A DNA stretch of 64,000 nt from Synergistaceae bacterium (GTDB lineage Bacteria > Synergistota > Synergistia > Synergistales > Synergistaceae), in contig JAUNJZ010000003.1 in the NCBI GenBank assembly GCA_030533085.1, positions 1-64,000 of the forward strand, given 5' to 3'. Of the stretch, positions 60,118 through 64,000 are shown piece after piece. The position numbers were made by a program, and so were the translations under genes. A model generated the notes under the pieces. That model was not told the DNA's origin, did not search any database, and saw only the letters and a list, made by a program, of their open reading frames with translations. Position 1 is the first letter of the stretch; every line of letters begins with the position of its first letter.

Positions 60118-60879
60118 TTACGCCTCCTTCTTTCCTGAGATAATAAAATACGGAACAGCCAGGCAGAGTATAGCCCCGGCCATATTCCCCGCCGTAACCG
60201 TCAGAAGGTTGTAAAGCCAGCCCGAAACGGCGATTCCCTCCGGCTGGAGGAGCGCTATGGTGAGCAGCGTCATGTTCGCGATGCTGTGCTCGAAGCCGCA
60301 GGTTATGAAGGCGAAAAGATTCCAGAATATCATGATCAGCTTAGCGCTTTCGCTCTTGCAGCGGAATCCGCACCAGACCGCGAGGCAGACAAGGATGTTG
60401 CAGAGCACTCCGCGCAGGAAGAGCGGAAGCGGCGCTAATGAGACCTTCCCCGCCGCGCCGTTCGCGATGAAAGCGCCGACGCCTCCCGAGGCCAGCCCCG
60501 AACCCCAGAAGAGAAGAGCCAGCAGCGCCGAGCCGGCCAGATTGCCGAACCAGCAGACGAGCCACAGCTTCACCGTCTCCCCCATGCCGACCTTTTTTAC
60601 CAGATATCCGGAGGTCATTACAAATACATTTCCCGTGAAAAGCTCCGCCCCCGCGATGATAACCAGGCTCAGCGCGACTCCGAAGGACAGTCCCATGACT
60701 ATTTTGGTGCAGGACGCGCCGGCGAGCAGTCCGCCGACTGTGAATATGAGCAGGATGCCGAAGCCGATATAAGCCCCCGCCAGCATCGAGGAGACGAAGA
60801 AACCTGACGGATTGCCCTCAAGAAAGCGGCTTTTGGCTTTCGCCGCCGAAGCGACGGCCTGAAACTCATCTTGAAACAT
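60118..60879 (-). CDS. FNT-family channel, probably for hydrosulfide/sulfite
   Basis: A 253-aa formate/nitrite-transporter-family pentameric channel with six membrane segments. The FNT motifs are AGAYIGFGILLIF, AELFTGNVFVM and NLAGSALLALLFWG, with CGFEHSIANMTLL in the second half. In Clostridioides difficile a homologue linked to asrABC is an HS- channel (FNT3/HSC). The linkage here (two bases before asrA) points to the same: exporting sulfide, or importing sulfite. Formate or nitrite cannot be excluded from sequence alone. Confidence 0.85.
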   Translation of the reverse strand: MFQDEFQAVASAAKAKSRFLEGNPSGFFVSSMLAGAYIGFGILLIFTVGGLLAGASCTKIVMGLSFGVALSLVIIAGAELFTGNVFVMTSGYLVKKVGMGETVKLWLVCWFGNLAGSALLALLFWGSGLASGGVGAFIANGAAGKVSLAPLPLFLRGVLCNILVCLAVWCGFRCKSESAKLIMIFWNLFAFITCGFEHSIANMTLLTIALLQPEGIAVSGWLYNLLTVTAGNMAGAILCLAVPYFIISGKKEA

Positions 60880-60917
60880 AAAGCTCCCTCCCTTTATAGT
60901 GTTGTGATATTGTGAAA

Positions 60918-60961
60918 ATTATAGAAAGGAAGGAGAGCTTACGCCGTGATATTTATCACGG
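60918..60961 (-). promoter_or_regulatory. FNT-asr promoter with a Crp/Fnr-type palindrome
   Basis: The perfect palindrome CCGTGATATTTATCACGG (60944-60961) has the core GTGA-N6-TCAC of CRP sites. The TATAAT at 60923-60918 puts the start of transcription near 60911, so the palindrome is centred at about -41.5, the classical class II activator position. It also overlaps the stop codon of the regulator gene just upstream. RBS GGGAGGGAG precedes the FNT start at 60879. Confidence 0.7.
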
Positions 60962-61648
60962 GCTTTTGAAATAACTTTGCAGAGCCTCCCTGTCGGGAAT
61001 GATGAAGCGCCCCGCGCGGAAGAGCACCAGCCCTTCCTCCGCGAGCAGCCGCAGCTGGCGCGATACGCTCTCGCGCTGTGCGCCGAGCATATCGGCGAGA
61101 TAAGTCACGCTGAGGTCGAAGGCTATTTCCGTCCCCTCCGGCGAGGGGACTCCGTAGTCGCGCGAGAGCTTCCAGAGCTTCGCGGCAATCTTCTTGTCGC
61201 AGCGCAGAGAGCCGACGGTGTTTTTTATCTGGCGGTAGAGCCGCCGTATCTTGATGGACATCGAATCCATCACGGCCATTGAAAGAGCGAAGTCGGAGGA
61301 CATAGCCGCAAGCATACGCTCGACGGGGAAACAGAGCAGCGTCGCGCCGCGCAGAGCCTCGCAGCTCTCGGAGGCAGGCAGCCCGTTCAGAACGGCCTCA
61401 TTGAGAGCCTTGCCCGCGCCGTATACGAAGATCACCTTGCGTTCGCCGCCGTCCCCCAGCTTATAGATGGCGGCCATGCCGTCGACGACGATATAGAGCG
61501 TCTTCACCGCGTCACGCTCATGAAAGATATGTTCGCCCCTCTTCACCCGCTTCAGCGAGGCGCAGGAGGCGAGAGAGGCCAGAGTCTCCTGCGATGCCGG
61601 AGCCAGTATTTCCGCCAGGGCGAATGCCTCTTTTAAGTTCAATCCCAT
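60956..61648 (-). CDS. Crp/Fnr-family transcriptional regulator
   Basis: A 230-aa Crp/Fnr regulator: N-terminal cyclic-nucleotide-binding-type barrel (GEHIFHERDAVKTLYIVVDGMAAIYKL), dimer helix, and C-terminal winged HTH (VTYLADMLGAQRESVSRQLRLLAEEGLV). The recognition helix RESVSR keeps Arg, Glu and Arg at the CRP DNA-contact positions, matching the GTGA half-sites downstream. It lacks the four-cysteine set of FNR, so an oxygen-labile cluster is unlikely; a small molecule or redox ligand is possible. ATG at 61648 follows GGGGAGG. It lies directly upstream of FNT-asrABC and probably controls it. Confidence 0.87.
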   Translation of the reverse strand: MGLNLKEAFALAEILAPASQETLASLASCASLKRVKRGEHIFHERDAVKTLYIVVDGMAAIYKLGDGGERKVIFVYGAGKALNEAVLNGLPASESCEALRGATLLCFPVERMLAAMSSDFALSMAVMDSMSIKIRRLYRQIKNTVGSLRCDKKIAAKLWKLSRDYGVPSPEGTEIAFDLSVTYLADMLGAQRESVSRQLRLLAEEGLVLFRAGRFIIPDREALQSYFKSP

Positions 61649-61817
61649 CAAACCTCCCCGCCGCGAGGCCGCGAAAAAGTCTCCATCTGCGTTAATTATA
61701 GACGAAGGGCGCGGATTTTGCGAAAATCGCCGATCCTGAACGCCAACAGAGGCAAAATGTGCGATAATATCATGCGGCAGAGCGTTTTACATTATCGCCG
61801 CAAAGGTGGGCTTTCGC

Positions 61818-62387
61818 ATGAAAATAAAATACAGGCCGCTCGCGCGGGAGGATTATCCTCAGCTGACGGCTCTGACTTCCAGATACGTCAACGCCGAGCG
61901 GGAATATCAGGATTATATGAAAAGCCTCTGCGACTCCCTCGGCTGCGAGTCGGCCGGAATCGGCGGCTTCGACGCTGACGGAGTTCTCGTCGGCGCGGCG
62001 CTTGTGGAAAAGGGTATGCATCTCACAGGGGGCCGGGAGGATTTTTTCGCGGAGATAAGGGCAGACATAGGCGAAGAGGAGATATGGAGCGGCGGGATCA
62101 TCGTCGTCGAAGAAAAGTATCAGAACAAAAAGGTCGGCGCGGCTCTGCTTATACATCTGCTGTCGCATTTTGAGGATATCGGAGCGAAGCATCTGCTGCT
62201 GGAGATATGGGTTCGCCCCGACGGCTATGCCCCGTCTGAATCGCAGCTCTATATCGCGCGTTCCTTCACGGAGTACGGCACGGTGGACAACTTTTACGCC
62301 GAGGCTCCGGGACTGGAAGATCACGTCTGCGAAGTCTGCGGACATCCCTGTAAATGCAAGGCGAAAATCGCCGTCCTTCATGTATAG
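61818..62387 (+). CDS. GNAT acetyltransferase with Cys-rich C-terminus (copy 1)
   Basis: A 189-aa N-acetyltransferase-like protein: YRPLAREDYPQLTALTSRYVN, IIVVEEKYQNKKVGAALLIHLLSHFEDIGAKHLLLEIWV (the acetyl-CoA site with K-x-x-K-x-G-x-A). The tail is CEVCGHPCKCKAKIAVLHV, four Cys spaced CxxCxxxCxC, which may bind zinc. Divergent from the Crp/Fnr gene. ATG at 61818 has AGGTGG upstream. A tandem paralogue follows six bases after its stop. Confidence 0.78.
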   Translation: MKIKYRPLAREDYPQLTALTSRYVNAEREYQDYMKSLCDSLGCESAGIGGFDADGVLVGAALVEKGMHLTGGREDFFAEIRADIGEEEIWSGGIIVVEEKYQNKKVGAALLIHLLSHFEDIGAKHLLLEIWVRPDGYAPSESQLYIARSFTEYGTVDNFYAEAPGLEDHVCEVCGHPCKCKAKIAVLHV

Positions 62388-62393
62388 CGGCTC

Positions 62394-62951
62394 ATGAAAT
62401 TATCATACCGTCTCGCCGAAAAAAGCGATTACGAAAAGGTGCTGCCGCTGGCGGAGAAAGAGCTGAACTCAGGGCTGAGCTATGAGGAATATATGCGGGC
62501 GATATTCGACGGCTTGGGAGAAAGCGCTTTCGGCATCATCGCCTGTCATGGGGAAGAGCTAGCTGGCTTCGCCTTCCTTGAAAAGGGGATGTCGCTCACC
62601 GGAGGGCGCGAGGATTTCTTCAATGAGATAAAAAAAGATATAGGCGAAGAGGAGATATGGACGGGGGCGGCCTATGCCGTTACGGATAAATACATGAACT
62701 GCAAGGTCGGCTCCGCCCTCTACATCTACGCCCTTTCGCAGCTGGAAGATATAGGCGCGAAGCATCTGCTGCTGGAGATATGGGTTCGCCCGGACGGCTA
62801 CATGCCATCAAACGCAAATCTCGCTACGGCCGGTCGCTATACGGAATACGGAATAGTTGAAAATTTCTACGCCGGCGCGGAGGGCTACATCTGCCCCGTC
62901 TGCGGCGCGCGCTGTAAATGCTCCGCAAAAATCGCCGTCGTGCATATATGA
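62394..62951 (+). CDS. GNAT acetyltransferase with Cys-rich C-terminus (copy 2)
   Basis: A 185-aa paralogue of the gene before it. Near-identical blocks are DIGEEEIW and EDIGAKHLLLEIWVRPDGY; the tail is CPVCGARCKCSAKIAVVHI with the same Cys spacing. The DNA over the EDIGAKHLLLEIWVRP block also differs little from copy 1, suggesting a fairly recent duplication or gene conversion. No clear RBS is seen before its ATG, so it probably depends on translation of copy 1. Substrate unknown. Confidence 0.75.
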   Translation: MKLSYRLAEKSDYEKVLPLAEKELNSGLSYEEYMRAIFDGLGESAFGIIACHGEELAGFAFLEKGMSLTGGREDFFNEIKKDIGEEEIWTGAAYAVTDKYMNCKVGSALYIYALSQLEDIGAKHLLLEIWVRPDGYMPSNANLATAGRYTEYGIVENFYAGAEGYICPVCGARCKCSAKIAVVHI

Positions 62952-62980
62952 TAGCCGCTGCCGAAAAATCACTGCCAATC

Positions 62981-63014
62981 GAAAAGGCGGCGGAGGGATA
63001 TTTCTTCCGCCGCC
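62981..63014. terminator. Terminator between convergent genes
   Basis: GGCGGCGGA (62986-62994) and TCCGCCGCC (63006-63014) form a 9-bp stem with an 11-base loop. On the minus strand TTTTC follows; it ends the right-edge gene there and may also stop the plus-strand GNAT transcript. Confidence 0.7.
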
Positions 63015-63023
63015 TCGTTCTCG

Positions 63024-64000
63024 CTACCAGTTAAAGGGATAGTTGTCTCTGTTGTCGCCGCCGAGGTCGATATAAGCGCCCTGTATCTTAGCGCGGAGAT
63101 CCTTGTCATACCAGCCTTTTACATAATATTTCAGCTGGCGGCTGCCGAAGGAGCGCGGGTTTATCTGGTCGGAATGATAGTCGTATCCGCCGTCGTCCGA
63201 TATCGATATCCAGCACCATATTCTGCCGTCGCTGCCTGTATCGTACAGCCGCGTCCACCACTCTGTGATTTCAAAGATTTCGCCTTCCTGGTTCGTCTCT
63301 TCGCTTATATAGGCGCTGCGGCAAATATCGGCGTCAACGGCCGTGCTAAGCGAATAGCGCCAGAAGCCGCGCTCGGAATCCTTGTCTATATTCGTCCAGT
63401 TGGCAAGCATCTTCTCCATTGTCTTGAAGAAGTCGTACCTCTCCTTGAAGACGCGCATCTCGCCGGCGAGCGCCGTAATGCGGTCTGTGTAGGCGGTGAC
63501 TTCGTCGATATCGGAACAGATGTAGTCGAGGTCGGCCAGCAGTTCATCCTTTATCGCGTTGTATTTGGCCGCGAATTGATCCTTCAGCTGCTCTCCGTTT
63601 CTCAGGTCGTTTGCCGGTATGTCGGCTATGACGTTGGCGTATGAGGTGAGTCCGAGGAATTCGCGCGTCATCGTGCGCACCGCGACGAATACCTTTGGGT
63701 CCACGTTGATTCTGGTCAGCGCCTCTTCTCCGCCGTTTATCTGCGCGAAGCCGAGCATGTAGGCTTCAAGCTCGACGGGCTGGAAGTCGCTCTGCTTGCT
63801 CCTGTTTATGTAATCGTTCATCTTGGCAAGCACTTCGTCGATAAGGTTGTCCGAAGAGCCGGCACTTACGACGGCGGCGTCATCCGCGTTGTCGCTCCAC
63901 GCGCCGGAGGCGGTCAGGTACATCGTTTTCACAGATGCGGAGCCGCTGCCTGAGTCGGCGGGGCTGTTTCCATATTCATGATACTGCACGGTATATTCGC
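63024..64000 (-). CDS. Unrecognised protein, C-terminal part
   Basis: The open frame runs off the right edge; at least 325 residues are seen, the frame still being open (EYTVQYHEYGNSPADSG). I do not recognise it. The N-terminal visible part is Ser/Gly/Ala-rich, the middle is helical with many charged residues (coiled-coil-like around ITALAGEMRVFKERYDFFKTMEKML), and the end is Trp/Tyr-rich: WWTRLYDTGSDGRIWCWISISDDGG, KYYVKGWYDKDLRAKIQGAYIDLGGDNRDNYPFNW. This suggests a secreted or surface protein, but that is inference. Confidence 0.6.
   Translation of the reverse strand, partial: EYTVQYHEYGNSPADSGSGSASVKTMYLTASGAWSDNADDAAVVSAGSSDNLIDEVLAKMNDYINRSKQSDFQPVELEAYMLGFAQINGGEEALTRINVDPKVFVAVRTMTREFLGLTSYANVIADIPANDLRNGEQLKDQFAAKYNAIKDELLADLDYICSDIDEVTAYTDRITALAGEMRVFKERYDFFKTMEKMLANWTNIDKDSERGFWRYSLSTAVDADICRSAYISEETNQEGEIFEITEWWTRLYDTGSDGRIWCWISISDDGGYDYHSDQINPRSFGSRQLKYYVKGWYDKDLRAKIQGAYIDLGGDNRDNYPFNW

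Overview
The window looks like a chromosomal segment of an anaerobic, diderm, GC-rich bacterium, most likely a member of the Synergistota (Cloacibacillus/Synergistes-like). This rests on recognising the genes, not on a database search. It has a full late lipid A/Kdo gene set, so it has an outer membrane. It also has Firmicute-like features (a RemB-type protein before gyrB, an asrABC sulfite reductase operon with an FNT channel), an amino-acid-centred metabolism (ornithine aminotransferase, ornithine cyclodeaminase family, two GltS carriers, a D-aminopeptidase), and many TTG/GTG starts. No tRNA genes and no CRISPR array were seen.

Layout. 1-44 is the 5' end of a 16S rRNA gene (minus strand), with a strong promoter about 215 bases upstream. 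481-5530 (minus) is a tight operon: asparaginase-like protein, rimO, pgpA, pncC, thpR, then recA with its own promoter. 5682-8382 (plus) has a DedA protein, an ArsB/NhaD-type permease and a CBS-pair protein. 8426-11971 (minus) has a lone pseudopilin, a frameshifted CHASE-GGDEF gene and rocD. 12273-17803 (minus) has a DUF815 ATPase, typA, an archaeal-type ATPase/DUF234 protein and a YheO-like regulator. 17886-25423 (minus) carries an ornithine cyclodeaminase homologue, the dppA-ROK-gltS-gltS operon, ychF and a BMP-type binding protein. A 373-bp element with inverted-repeat ends follows (25525-25897). 25959-29874 (minus) is remB-gyrB-bro-elyC-like, divergent from an LpxB-like glycosyltransferase gene (29937-31124, plus). 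31194-37305 (minus) has an aminotransferase, yqeY, rpsU, mtaB, a sugar kinase and a C45 peptidase; rsmG (plus) follows.

38178-51971 (minus) is mainly a lipid A/Kdo operon: lpxI, lpxB, msbA, an lpxK fused to a second LpxB-like domain, kdsA, kdsD, waaA, an unrecognised 403-aa protein, kdsB and an ELM1-like protein, then an exported tandem rhodanese. Together these would cleave UDP-diacylglucosamine, make the disaccharide, phosphorylate it, make and activate Kdo, transfer it, and flip the product across the inner membrane. A ZIP metal transporter follows.

53.0-57.3 kb (plus) is a visibly AT-richer island. It holds a good promoter, the 5' half of a motif resembling the c-di-GMP-I (GEMM) riboswitch, a secreted compact serpin-like protein and a secreted C10 (streptopain-type) cysteine protease whose 3' end is broken. 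Next to that break lies what looks like the 3' end of a group II intron. This protease/serpin pair is the most interesting system in the window.

57.3-61.6 kb (minus) is a Crp/Fnr-type regulator, an FNT channel and asrABC. A perfect 18-bp palindrome with a CRP-like core is centred about 41.5 bases before the predicted start of the FNT-asr transcript. The window ends with two tandem GNAT paralogues with Cys-rich tails and an unrecognised gene running off the right edge.
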